A stretch of 6,679 bases of DNA from Treponema sp. UBA3862 (GCA_002392405.1 DGGY01000014.1:1-6679); one strand, 5' to 3'; shown: positions 1 through 6,677, counted from the first letter of the stretch. Numbers and translations are program-made. The notes: generated from the sequence alone by a model not told the origin.

Positions 1-145
1 TGCGGAGAGTTGTTGATTTACCGCAGCCAGACGGACCTACGAATACACAGAATTCACGGTCTTCAATTGTTACGTTTGATTTTTCTACGGCAAGTACATT
101 GTCATCATAAACTTTTGTAATGCCTTTAAGTTCAACCTTTGCCAT
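1..145 (-). CDS. Sugar ABC transporter ATP-binding protein (MsmK/UgpC/MalK type), N-terminal 48 codons only
   Basis: This is the start of the cytoplasmic ATPase subunit of a carbohydrate-uptake ABC transporter. The visible product begins MAKVELKGITKVYDDNVLAV and reaches the Walker A motif GPSGCGKST at residues 37-45, followed by TLR, after which the gene leaves the window. The spacing from start to Walker A and the EDREFCVFVGPSGCGKSTTLR-like context are typical of the MsmK/UgpC/MalK group, which normally has about 360-400 residues with a C-terminal regulatory TOBE/OB domain (not visible here). The start at 143-145 is supported by a strong AGGAGG ribosome site at 153-158, seven bases away. In many bacteria one such ATPase serves several sugar permeases; its own promoter here, rather than a permease gene directly upstream, is compatible with that but does not prove it. 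The exact substrate cannot be told from 48 residues. Confidence 0.9.
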   Translation of the reverse strand, partial: MAKVELKGITKVYDDNVLAVEKSNVTIEDREFCVFVGPSGCGKSTTLR

Positions 146-171
146 ATAGTTTCCTCCTGTGGCAAATAGGG

Positions 172-202
172 ATTATATTATAGCCTCCGGATGTTTTAAC
201 AA
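172..202 (-). promoter_or_regulatory. Putative sigma70 promoter of the ABC ATPase gene
   Basis: Reading the minus strand, TTGTTA (197-202) is followed by two overlapping TATAAT hexamers, at 177-182 and 172-177. The spacers are 14 and 19 bases, so the second hexamer is the more plausible -10 although the spacing is not ideal. Transcription would begin near 165, giving a leader of about 20 bases that contains the AGGAGG site. This is inferred from consensus matching only. Confidence 0.55.
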
Positions 203-265
203 ACGGAATTAATAAAATAATAAATAAAAAACAGATAGAATTCAAGCAAAAGAAATCCTCATTCC

Positions 266-1066
266 CTAAAAAAGAGAAGGAAGAAGTGACTTTACAAAAG
301 GTTCTGCAAGCACGAACAGCACTGTAAAAAATACAGACGGAAGATAATTTGCCGTCTTGATTTTCTTAAGTCCTAAAAGATTAATTCCAATAAATACAAT
401 CAAAACTCCCCCGCTTCCTGTAAGTTCATCTAAAAGCTGCTGTGTTACGAAAGGTTCAATCCAGATGGAAAGCAGAGTTAAAAGCCCCTGATACAAAGCC
501 ACCGCAATAACAGAAAACGCAGTCCCGATTCCCATTGCCATAGACATTCCGATTACAATAAAACCGTCAAGAACAGATTTCAAAAAAATTATTGAATAAT
601 CGTGTTCGATTCCGGCCTTAAAAGAACCTACAATAGCCATAGCGCCTACACAAAAAAGTACAGATGAATTTAAAAAAGCATAGGCAAAATTCTTTTTAGG
701 CTTCCCGGAAGAAAATTCTGCAGTACCGTTATTGATTTCACTGACAGTTTTTACGCTTAAAGACTCACCTGCCCCGCCGTTTTCTTCAGTTTCCTGTTTA
801 AAAACTTTTCCAAGCCATTTACCGAACCTTAAAACCTGACCGTCAATATCAAGGACTGTACCAAGTATTCCGCCGAGAATAACTGCAAGCGCAAGATAAA
901 CTACATTGTGATATTTAAAAGCCATCTGCATGCCCATAACCATAGTCACACCGCCGCATGCAAGCGTGATTGAATCAGTGATTTTTTCAGGTATTTTTTT
1001 TGCAAAAAGAAGGCCTGTAAATGAGCCTGCAATAATGGCAGCACAGTTAACTAAAACAGCAATCAT
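266..1066 (-). CDS. DUF554 family (YqgA/YdfK-like) integral membrane protein
   Basis: A 266-residue inner-membrane protein of the DUF554 family, whose biochemical role is not established. The N-terminus (VNCAAIIAGSFTGLL, residues 6-20) and the core signatures FCVGAMAIVGS (138-148) and LKSVLDGF (162-169) are what mark the family. Hydrophobic segments lie at about residues 2-22, 33-50, 54-74, 127-150, 159-180, 182-200, 219-233 and 243-264. Between the third and fourth there is a charged, Gly/Ser/Asn/Glu-rich stretch (about 88-125) that makes this protein longer than the roughly 225-240 residues I expect for the family. The start is supported by a GAGG ribosome site at 1072-1075, five bases from ATG. 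The gene begins only 16 bases beyond the T-tract of the tRNA-Leu terminator, so no independent promoter fits in front of it. No intrinsic terminator is evident after its TAG stop. Family assignment is fairly secure; function is unknown. Confidence 0.88.
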   Translation of the reverse strand: MIAVLVNCAAIIAGSFTGLLFAKKIPEKITDSITLACGGVTMVMGMQMAFKYHNVVYLALAVILGGILGTVLDIDGQVLRFGKWLGKVFKQETEENGGAGESLSVKTVSEINNGTAEFSSGKPKKNFAYAFLNSSVLFCVGAMAIVGSFKAGIEHDYSIIFLKSVLDGFIVIGMSMAMGIGTAFSVIAVALYQGLLTLLSIWIEPFVTQQLLDELTGSGGVLIVFIGINLLGLKKIKTANYLPSVFFTVLFVLAEPFVKSLLPSLF

Positions 1067-1082
1067 AAATCCTCACAAGCAT

Positions 1083-1112
1083 AAAAAAAAAGACTGTTCA
1101 TCAGAACAGTCT
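1083..1112 (-). terminator. Intrinsic terminator of tRNA-Leu
   Basis: On the minus strand, the arms AGACTGTTC (1104-1112) and GAACAGTCT (1091-1099) form a perfect 9-bp stem with a four-base TGAT loop, followed at once by eight further T residues (1083-1090). It starts about nine bases after the tRNA 3' end, so it is very likely the end of the tRNA-Leu transcript. Confidence 0.9.
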
Positions 1113-1121
1113 CTTTGGAAT

Positions 1122-1203
1122 TGCGGAGAAGCTGACTTGAACAGCCACGACTTGCGTCACCAGCACCTCAAGCTGGCGTGTCTACCAATTCCACCATCCC
1201 CGC
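1122..1203 (-). tRNA. tRNA-Leu (anticodon GAG)
   Basis: An 82-nt class II tRNA reading CUC/CUU leucine codons. The acceptor strands GCGGGGA (5', 1197-1203) and TCTCCGC (1123-1129) pair with one G-U wobble, and the discriminator base is A at 1122. The D-arm sequence GTGGAATTGGTAGACACGC is the typical leucine form. The anticodon stem CCAGC/GCTGG encloses the loop TTGAGGT, with anticodon GAG at 1167-1169. A long variable arm (GAC-GCAA-GTC) and the T loop TTCAAGT follow. The 3' CCA is not encoded, so it must be added by the CCA-adding enzyme. It has its own promoter and terminator. Confidence 0.96.
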
Positions 1204-1214
1204 GTGTGAATGTT

Positions 1215-1243
1215 ATATTATCTTAAACAGAAATTTTGGTCAA
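1215..1243 (-). promoter_or_regulatory. Sigma70-type promoter of tRNA-Leu
   Basis: On the minus strand TTGACC (1238-1243), a 17-base spacer and TAATAT (1215-1220) give a near-consensus promoter. The -10 element ends 11 bases before the mature tRNA 5' end, so the primary transcript would carry only a few extra 5' bases for RNase P to remove. Confidence 0.85.
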
Positions 1244-1309
1244 TATGAAAATGATTATTTTTATAAAAAAAATCAAAAAAATTGCAGTTAATGCCGGCTG
1301 TGATTATTT

Positions 1310-3409
1310 TTATTTTCCCCGGATTTCTTTTACAAAATCAAGATTTAAGAATACTTCAACTACCGAAGGATCAAACTGAGTGCCGCTGTTTCTGATGATT
1401 TCTTCAACCGCCTCAGCTTCAGGGCGCGCTTTCTGATAGGGACGGTCATGAGTCATTACATCGTATGAATCTGCAATACTTATGATTCTTGAAAGGAAAG
1501 GAATATTATCACCTGAGTAGCCGTTAGGATAACCTGTTCCGTCCCAGCGTTCATGATGACAGAGAATACTCTTTGCAATCGGACGGAGTTCTTTTGAAAC
1601 ATTTGCAATCTTGTATCCGTTAATTACATGAAGCTGCATGATTCTTTTTTCATCTTCAGTAAGGGAAGAAGGCTTGTTTATAAGCTCAGCAGGAACAGAC
1701 ATCTTTCCAATATCATGGAAGAGCGCAAGATTTCTTATGTTGTTCATTTCGTATTCATCAAGATTAAATTCTTCTGCAATCATCGAAGCAATTTTGCGGA
1801 CACGGATAGAATGCTGTTCAGTTTCAAATGAAGAAAAACGAAGGGCATCGCGCAAAGAATCAATAATTGACTCCTGAACCTCATCGTCTCTCCTCATCTT
1901 TTTATTAACCATGGCAACATAAGCCTGACGCATGGTCTGTTCCATAGGACTGTCAGGACTTGGACGTGGAGAAATACCATATTCAAACGAAAGGGTAAAA
2001 TTAAAGGTCCTGTCGTGATTTAAAATTCTCGAAATTCTTAAGAAGACCTGATTTGCATCAGCTTCAGTGGTATCAGGCATAAGGATAACCATATTTCCGT
2101 CATCATAAGCAGCAAAATCACTTGCCCTGAGCTGGCTCTTCAATAAATCTGCCACATGCTTTATGGCAGCCCGTCCGGTATCTTCACCGAAACACTCTGA
2201 AATAAGGTTAATTCCGTTTAAGGAGCAGACTACAGCCGTATATGGAAATTTACGGTAAAGATTAATTTCCGTAAGTTTTTTCTGAAGATAGACCTTATTT
2301 GAAAGAGAAGTCAAAGGATCTGTCATTGCAGTAAGTTCCATGGAATTATAGAGTTTTTTCAACTCAGTAATATCATGGAAAAAAAGCAGGGTCCCGTAAT
2401 CCCGTCCGTTTTTATTGTTGAGCTTAATATAGTCAAGCTTAAAAATCATTTTAGTGCCGGACGGAGAATCCACAGCAACTTCTTCTACTGTTGAAGTTGT
2501 ACGCACCCTGAGCTGGTTTCCCACAGAGCCGCTTAAAAATTCCCTGAGCGAAAGATGATTTACAACACTTTTATTAAGCCTGAAAAGTTCAGCAGCAGTC
2601 GAATTGTAATCAATAAGGATATTTTCATCATCAAAAAGAACTACAGGAGTTCCGAGTTTTTCAAAAACCATCTGACGGATAGAACCGAGAAGGAACCGTG
2701 GCCTGTAAAAATTTGCCTGATAATAAAGCAGGAAAGGAATCGCACCTATCAGGAAAGAATTCATGGAACAAAAAAGAATAAAGGCAGAAAGTCTTTCCCC
2801 TAAAAAGTTTACGACAGAAATCGCAAGGAAAAATACACCTATAAGAATATACTTTCCAGCATAGACAAAAGGAACCGAGGTGCACTTTAAAAGCATCGAA
2901 ACAAAAATAAGAATTACAAGTGCAACAGAGAAGAACTGATGAGAAAGCATCCAGCCGTTTGAAATGTGATAAAAAAGAACAGGAAGGCCTGCACCGCCGT
3001 CAGGAGGACCTGCAGTCGAAGTTGAATAAACAAACGAAGTAATTCCGTTGAACAGAAATACGACTGTATCAGCCGCTGCAAAAACCCAGAAAAAAACAAA
3101 AGCAAGGTATGTCAGCCTTGTCCTTAACCTTGTAATCTTTAAAAGATACTGCGCACACAGAATAAGGATGTAATCAATAAAAATGCACTCAAGGCAAAAG
3201 CCCCAGTCAGCCATTCTGAATAAAATGGAAGAAGGGTCTTTTCCATCCAGATTAAACTGAGCCGGCACAAATGCAACAAGCTGTAATGCACAGAGAACTG
3301 TAATTGCAATCAGTGAACGCTCTACTGTTTTACGGAGTATATAAAGCCTTACAAAGAGAAGAATAAGAAAAAAAGTTTCAATTACAAGAAGGGTGTTAAA
3401 AAAATTCAT
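1310..3409 (-). CDS. Membrane PAS–degenerate GGDEF–HD-GYP protein, probable cyclic-di-GMP phosphodiesterase
   Basis: A 699-residue membrane signalling protein predicted to hydrolyse cyclic-di-GMP in the cytoplasm. About seven hydrophobic helices (roughly residues 5-25, 32-52, 66-90, 99-120, 155-175, 182-203, 207-230) form an N-terminal sensor like the 7TM region of some histidine kinases. A PAS-like domain follows (about 245-350, ending in FFHDITELKK). Next is a GGDEF-type domain (about 360-465, starting DPLTSLSNK) in which the catalytic GGDEF is replaced by DDGNM (436-440), so cyclase activity is unlikely; an RxxD reminiscent of the inhibitory site remains at 428-431. The HD-GYP domain (about 515-690) keeps H533, HDIGK (565-569), H594, HHERWDGTGYP (618-628) and D647/D650, so it looks catalytically competent. 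The ATG has no well-spaced ribosome site (AGAAG abuts it), but the next Met is residue 67, beyond two predicted helices, so this start is preferred. The ligand sensed is unknown. Confidence 0.92.
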   Translation of the reverse strand: MNFFNTLLVIETFFLILLFVRLYILRKTVERSLIAITVLCALQLVAFVPAQFNLDGKDPSSILFRMADWGFCLECIFIDYILILCAQYLLKITRLRTRLTYLAFVFFWVFAAADTVVFLFNGITSFVYSTSTAGPPDGGAGLPVLFYHISNGWMLSHQFFSVALVILIFVSMLLKCTSVPFVYAGKYILIGVFFLAISVVNFLGERLSAFILFCSMNSFLIGAIPFLLYYQANFYRPRFLLGSIRQMVFEKLGTPVVLFDDENILIDYNSTAAELFRLNKSVVNHLSLREFLSGSVGNQLRVRTTSTVEEVAVDSPSGTKMIFKLDYIKLNNKNGRDYGTLLFFHDITELKKLYNSMELTAMTDPLTSLSNKVYLQKKLTEINLYRKFPYTAVVCSLNGINLISECFGEDTGRAAIKHVADLLKSQLRASDFAAYDDGNMVILMPDTTEADANQVFLRISRILNHDRTFNFTLSFEYGISPRPSPDSPMEQTMRQAYVAMVNKKMRRDDEVQESIIDSLRDALRFSSFETEQHSIRVRKIASMIAEEFNLDEYEMNNIRNLALFHDIGKMSVPAELINKPSSLTEDEKRIMQLHVINGYKIANVSKELRPIAKSILCHHERWDGTGYPNGYSGDNIPFLSRIISIADSYDVMTHDRPYQKARPEAEAVEEIIRNSGTQFDPSVVEVFLNLDFVKEIRGK

Positions 3410-3421
3410 CTTCTATAAAAA

Positions 3422-3427
3422 ATTATA
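3422..3427 (-). promoter_or_regulatory. Putative -10 element of the HD-GYP gene, giving a nearly leaderless mRNA
   Basis: A perfect TATAAT on the minus strand lies only 12 bases before the ATG at 3407-3409. With the usual seven-base gap, transcription would begin at about 3414, leaving a leader of about five bases (AGAAG). No good -35 hexamer is seen at 16-18 bases upstream, which suggests either an activator or a weak promoter. This rests on consensus matching alone. Confidence 0.45.
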
Positions 3428-3451
3428 ACCCGTAAAAAAGGATAAAACATT

Positions 3452-3481
3452 TAATCTTTTATTATTGAAAGAAAAAGATTA
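3452..3481. repeat. 9-bp AT-rich inverted repeat between the EF-G and HD-GYP genes
   Basis: TAATCTTTT (3452-3460) and AAAAGATTA (3473-3481) are perfect inverted repeats separated by 12 bases. The element begins 13 bases after the EF-G stop and lies about 25 bases upstream of the HD-GYP -10 hexamer. Its low GC and the lack of an adjacent T-tract make it a poor intrinsic terminator. It could be a weak 3' hairpin, a binding site for a dimeric regulator, or chance in AT-rich DNA. Confidence 0.4.
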
Positions 3482-3494
3482 CTGCTTCACTTTA

Positions 3495-5558
3495 CTAAAA
3501 TCCGGCCCCGTCAAGTCCGCCCTGCTTTACCTGGAAATGAGCAAACTCCATGCTGAAACTTGCCCTTCCCTGAGTAACGGAACGCAGATTTGTAGAAAAA
3601 CCGAACATTTTTGCCATAGGAGCAGTACAGTGAACGATTTCACCCGTAGATTTTGAATCCTGGCCTGAAATAATGCCGCCGCGCTGTGTAATCTGGGAAA
3701 TTGCATCTCCTACAAATTCTACAGGGCAGGTAATATCAACATTCATAACAGGCTCTAAAATCTGAGGAGAAGCCTTTCTGGCTGCTTCATCAAAAGCCTG
3801 GGCAGCACAGGCAGTAAAGGCAAAAGGTGTTCCTGTAAGTTCATTATAATCAATTGAAGTAACTTCTACGCCGACATCTGCACAAGGATAACCATATTGA
3901 ATTCCTGAAGCAAAAGAATTTTCAATACCGCTCTTAACTGCATCATAAATCTCTTCAGGAATTGCATTATCATGAACAGTACAGCTGTAAGTATTTCCCC
4001 TTCCCTGTTCATTCTGGAAAATACGAAGTGTAAGTCCTGCCGCATTGTCTTTTCCTGCCAGATTCTTTTCCCAGGTGCACGATTCGCTTGATTCAGTGCT
4101 TACAGATTCACGGTAAGTAACCCGTGGGGCACCCACATTCGCCTTAACGCCAAAATCATCTTTCATTCTTGTAACTAAAACATCAAGATGAAGTTCTCCC
4201 ATACCGCTGATAATCAGCTGACCTGTTTCTGCATCCTCATGACTTGTAAAAGTCGGGTCTTCCCTGCTCATAACGGCAAGAGTATCAACAAGTTTATCTT
4301 TATCACTTAAAGTTTCAGGTTCAATGGCAATTGAAATAACCGGTTCAGGGAATTTAAGGCTTTCAAGTAAAACAGGCATTCCTTCACTTCCAAGAGTATC
4401 GCCGGTTGAAGCAAGCTTTAAGCCGACAAATACGGCAATATCACCTGCACTTACGCTGTCCATCTGTTCCATCTGGTTTGCATTAACGCGTAAGATTCTG
4501 TTAACACGCTCCCGCTTTTTCTTACCCACATTAAGGAACTGTCCGCCTGCAGTAAACTTTCCTGAATAAACGCGGACAAAGCACAAAGAGCCCATTTCCC
4601 TGTCCTGCTGGATTTTAAATACAAGGCCCAAAGGCATTTTTTTATCGTCGCAAGGAATTTCTACATCTTCTTCCCTGTCCTTTTTAATATGCTTTCCCTT
4701 AGCAGGAGGAACATCCGTAGGACAAGGAAGATAATCAATAACAGCATCAATTAAAGGCTGAACACCCTTGTCACGGCGGGCAGAACCTAAAAGGCAGGGA
4801 ACAATGGAACGGTTAATGGTACATTTTCTGATGGAAGCCTTGAGCATGTCATTAGTGATTTCTTCACCTTCAAGATAAAGCATTCCCAGCTCATCATCAG
4901 CACTTGCCACATCATCAATAAGTTTTTCACGCCACTTTAAGGCTTCAGCTTTACGCTCTTCTGCAATTTCAGATTCAGTGAAAGTCTCCCCCTTATCTTC
5001 AGCATTCCAGCGGATTTCCTTCATTTTGATAAGATCAATCAGGCCTTCAAATTTTTCGCCCTGGCCGATGGGAATCTGCAGGGCAACAGTATTTGCTCCG
5101 AACTTTTCCCTGACGTCATTAATTGAATAGAAGAAATCAGCCCCGATTCTGTCCATCTTGTTTACAAAACACATTCTCGGAACATTGAATTTATCAGCCT
5201 GTCTCCATACTGTTTCGGTCTGAGGCTGAACACCGTCAACGGCACAGATAACAGCAATGGCACCGTCAAGAACACGCAGGGAGCGTTCAACTTCAGCCGT
5301 AAAATCAACGTGCCCCGGGGTGTCGATAATATTAATAGTGTGGTCTTTCCAGGTAGTAGTGATGGCAGCAGAAGCAATAGTAATACCGCGTTCCTGTTCC
5401 TGCTTCATAAAGTCCATAGTTGCGGCGCCGTCATCAATTTCGCCGATTTTGTGAATTTTTCCGGTATAAAAAAGAATGCGTTCGGTTGTAGTAGTCTTTC
5501 CGGCATCAATATGAGCCATAATTCCGATATTGCGCATTTTCTTAAGATCAATAGCCAT
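3495..5558 (-). CDS. fusA: Elongation factor G paralogue (EF-G2-like, possible ribosome-recycling type)
   Basis: A 687-residue translational GTPase that acts on the ribosome. G-domain motifs are complete: P-loop AHIDAGKT (15-22), switch I RGITI (57-61), DTPGH (79-83, with the catalytic His83), NKMD (133-136) and GSA (258-260). Domain II (about 307-400), domain III (about 403-483, including [11 protein letters not shown]) and domain V (about 605-675, including [22 protein letters not shown]) are typical. Domain IV is not: the canonical SGGRGQ-type segment is missing, and the tip loop, normally YHDVDSSE with a key His, reads [10 protein letters not shown] (570-579) and lacks that His. Spirochaetes carry two EF-Gs, and in Borrelia EF-G2 acts in ribosome recycling with RRF; together with the absence of str-operon genes (rpsL, rpsG, tuf) here, this favours the second type. 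The start is supported by AGGA at 5566-5569, seven bases from ATG. EF-G membership is certain; the subtype is inferred. T. pallidum and Borrelia literature may call this type fusB. Confidence 0.96.
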   Translation of the reverse strand: MAIDLKKMRNIGIMAHIDAGKTTTTERILFYTGKIHKIGEIDDGAATMDFMKQEQERGITIASAAITTTWKDHTINIIDTPGHVDFTAEVERSLRVLDGAIAVICAVDGVQPQTETVWRQADKFNVPRMCFVNKMDRIGADFFYSINDVREKFGANTVALQIPIGQGEKFEGLIDLIKMKEIRWNAEDKGETFTESEIAEERKAEALKWREKLIDDVASADDELGMLYLEGEEITNDMLKASIRKCTINRSIVPCLLGSARRDKGVQPLIDAVIDYLPCPTDVPPAKGKHIKKDREEDVEIPCDDKKMPLGLVFKIQQDREMGSLCFVRVYSGKFTAGGQFLNVGKKKRERVNRILRVNANQMEQMDSVSAGDIAVFVGLKLASTGDTLGSEGMPVLLESLKFPEPVISIAIEPETLSDKDKLVDTLAVMSREDPTFTSHEDAETGQLIISGMGELHLDVLVTRMKDDFGVKANVGAPRVTYRESVSTESSESCTWEKNLAGKDNAAGLTLRIFQNEQGRGNTYSCTVHDNAIPEEIYDAVKSGIENSFASGIQYGYPCADVGVEVTSIDYNELTGTPFAFTACAAQAFDEAARKASPQILEPVMNVDITCPVEFVGDAISQITQRGGIISGQDSKSTGEIVHCTAPMAKMFGFSTNLRSVTQGRASFSMEFAHFQVKQGGLDGAGF

Positions 5559-5601
5559 TTTAGTTTCCTGCGAAAAAAGTTAAAAATTTTTACAGAAAAA
5601 G

Positions 5602-5630
5602 ATTATAGCGGAATTTAAAGGCTCTAACAA
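5602..5630 (-). promoter_or_regulatory. Sigma70-type promoter of the EF-G gene
   Basis: On the minus strand TTGTTA (5625-5630), a 17-base spacer and a perfect TATAAT (5602-5607) precede the EF-G gene. Transcription would start near 5595, leaving a leader of about 36 bases that carries the ribosome site. The promoter means EF-G need not depend on the upstream HAD gene. Confidence 0.8.
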
Positions 5631-5639
5631 TAAGGGGGA

Positions 5640-5735
5640 TTTTTTAAGCAGCTCACCTGAGTCAACCGGCTTTTCGCCCTTCGCCGTCTAACGCGGCTCA
5701 TCAGACGCAAAGCGTCTGACTGCGGGGCTTCAATC
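5640..5735. repeat. GC-rich hairpin-forming intergenic element, possible dispersed (REP-like) repeat
   Basis: Counting by hand, 49 of the 80 bases at 5651-5730 are G or C (61%), far richer than the flanking intergenic DNA. It holds a perfect 8-bp hairpin, TCAGACGC (5701-5708) with GCGTCTGA (5712-5719) around an AAA loop. A shorter one is GCCG (5683-5686) with CGGC (5694-5697). CGTCT at 5685-5689 could pair alternatively with AGACG at 5703-5707. No T-tract follows on either strand, so it is not a standard intrinsic terminator. The GC-rich character continues across the stop codon of the HAD gene (5730-5732). Only one copy is in the window, so its status as a dispersed repeat is inference. Confidence 0.5.
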
Positions 5736-6395
5736 CGGGCTAAGATTAAATTCATCCAGAGAAGGAATAACAGCCTTACAGAGTTTTACCGTTTCCTCGT
5801 CCGGCTCAATAAGATCAGGCACCATGATAACTTTTAAGCCTGCAGAATATGCAGAACGAACACCGTTAATACTGTCTTCCACGGCATAACAGTCTTCTGC
5901 CTTCATGGCAATAGAAGCACAGGCCTTTAAATAAATCTCAGGATCAGGCTTTGAATGCAAAACGCTGTCGCCGCAGGTTATGGTTTTAAAAAATTTTAAA
6001 AGACCTGCATCGTTAAGCTGGCGCTTTACAACCTCAGTACGGGTAGAACTGGCAAGGGCAAGAGTTACACCTTCAGAAGAAAGCCTTTCAAGACATTCCC
6101 TGGCTCCCTTTTTAAGGGGAATACCGTGCAAGGCCTCCTCTTTTTTAAAAAACTCAACGGCATAAAGATAAAAGGTCCTGGCATCAAAATCACTTTTCTG
6201 GCGGATAAAAAAATCCTGCAGGGTTTTAAAAGTGTCCTGCCGCGCCTGGCCCACGCATTTATAAAAAACTTCATCAATGTCTTTCAGACAAAAATCCCGG
6301 GCAGCCCGTCTCCAGCACTTTTTGCAAAGGGACTCAGTATCTAAAAGAACACCGTCCATATCAAAAACACAGGCCTTTCCACCGTCAAAAACCAT
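5730..6395 (-). CDS. HAD-superfamily hydrolase, subfamily IA (beta-phosphoglucomutase-like phosphatase)
   Basis: A 221-residue cytoplasmic HAD hydrolase expected to remove phosphate from, or isomerise, a small phosphorylated metabolite through an aspartyl-phosphate intermediate. Motif I is DMDGVLLDT (12-20; nucleophile D12, acid/base D14). Motif II is in ALASST (113-118, probably S116). Motif III is K149 in SKPDP, and motif IV is E173/D174 in AVEDSINGV. Residues about 20-90 form the helical cap inserted after motif I, and the total length is normal for the PGMB-like branch. The GVLLDTES and SKPDPEIY context points to that branch, but substrate cannot be assigned; sugar phosphates or 2-deoxyglucose-6-phosphate-like compounds are common in it. 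A GGGCGGG stretch (6401-6407) is the only ribosome-site candidate for the ATG at 6393-6395. The final residues and stop run into a GC-rich hairpin element. EF-G follows downstream but has its own promoter. Confidence 0.93.
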   Translation of the reverse strand: MVFDGGKACVFDMDGVLLDTESLCKKCWRRAARDFCLKDIDEVFYKCVGQARQDTFKTLQDFFIRQKSDFDARTFYLYAVEFFKKEEALHGIPLKKGARECLERLSSEGVTLALASSTRTEVVKRQLNDAGLLKFFKTITCGDSVLHSKPDPEIYLKACASIAMKAEDCYAVEDSINGVRSAYSAGLKVIMVPDLIEPDEETVKLCKAVIPSLDEFNLSPD

Positions 6396-6606
6396 ATAAT
6401 CCCGCCCTTATTATTGAAAAATATAAAAGAATGATAATGCATTTTTAAAGCACAAAAAAGAGCCTTAACTCTGGTGAAAAAAAATGTTACGTCCGCCACG
6501 CCAGGTAATACTTTTAACACAATAAAAAATAACACAATTTTCGATAAAATCGCATCTCAGTTATTGACAAAAAATATTCAAAATAATATATTTATATAAC
6601 ATTTAT
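6396..6606. promoter_or_regulatory. Divergent intergenic region between the HAD gene and tRNA-Gln
   Basis: This 211-base AT-rich region separates divergent genes. For the HAD gene the best -10 on the minus strand is TATCAT (6431-6436), with no convincing -35, so that promoter is uncertain. A small GC-rich pocket at 6491-6505 sits between TTAC (6487-6490) and GTAA (6505-6508) and has no known meaning. The tRNA-Gln promoter occupies the right end and is listed separately. I see no credible small gene here. Confidence 0.4.
6564..6592 (+). promoter_or_regulatory. Sigma70 promoter of tRNA-Gln
   Basis: A perfect TTGACA (6564-6569), a 17-base spacer and TATATT (6587-6592) lie 14 bases before the tRNA 5' end. 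This is the closest match to the sigma70 consensus in the window and fits a highly expressed tRNA. Confidence 0.88.
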
Positions 6607-6677
6607 TCCCCGATTGTGTAATGGTAGCACTTCAGATTCTGGTTCTGACTGTGGGGGTTCGAATCCTCCTTGGGGAA
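6607..6677 (+). tRNA. tRNA-Gln (anticodon CTG)
   Basis: A 71-nt tRNA reading the glutamine codon CAG. The acceptor strands TCCCCGA (6607-6613) and TTGGGGA (6670-6676) pair with one G-U, with discriminator A at 6677. The D arm is GTGT/GCAC with an AATGGTA loop. The anticodon stem TCAGA/TCTGA encloses TTCTGGT, with CTG at 6639-6641. A four-base variable loop and a T arm GGGGG-TTCGAAT-CCTCC complete the cloverleaf. The next bases are CT, so CCA is not encoded, as for tRNA-Leu in this window. The terminator, or any further tRNAs in the cluster, would lie beyond the right edge. Confidence 0.95.

Noticed and set aside
1047..1082. Tiny minus-strand frame beginning with an ATG right after the tRNA terminator T-tract and overlapping the DUF554 start
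   Set aside because: It is only 11 codons, with no ribosome site ahead of it; coupling to DUF554 cannot be supported.
930..1226. 98-codon open frame on the plus strand
   Set aside because: It runs antisense through the start of the DUF554 gene, the terminator and tRNA-Leu, has no ribosome site, and its product resembles no family.
1261..1305. Possible intrinsic terminator after the HD-GYP gene
   Set aside because: There are T-rich tracts on the minus strand, but the only stems I can draw (CAG/CTG and similar) are three or four pairs long, too weak to call.
5310..5618. 102-codon open frame on the plus strand antisense to the EF-G start
   Set aside because: It lies opposite the highly conserved G domain of EF-G and its promoter region; the reading frame is a by-product of that conserved sequence.
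6451..6475. Short hairpin AGAG..CTCT followed by T residues on the minus strand
   Set aside because: The stem has four pairs plus a wobble, and no minus-strand gene lies upstream of it, since tRNA-Gln is on the plus strand.
6341..6535. 64-codon minus-strand open frame rich in Phe, Val and Leu upstream of the HAD gene
   Set aside because: It overlaps the HAD start in another frame, has no ribosome site, and its hydrophobicity is what AT-rich non-coding DNA gives by chance.
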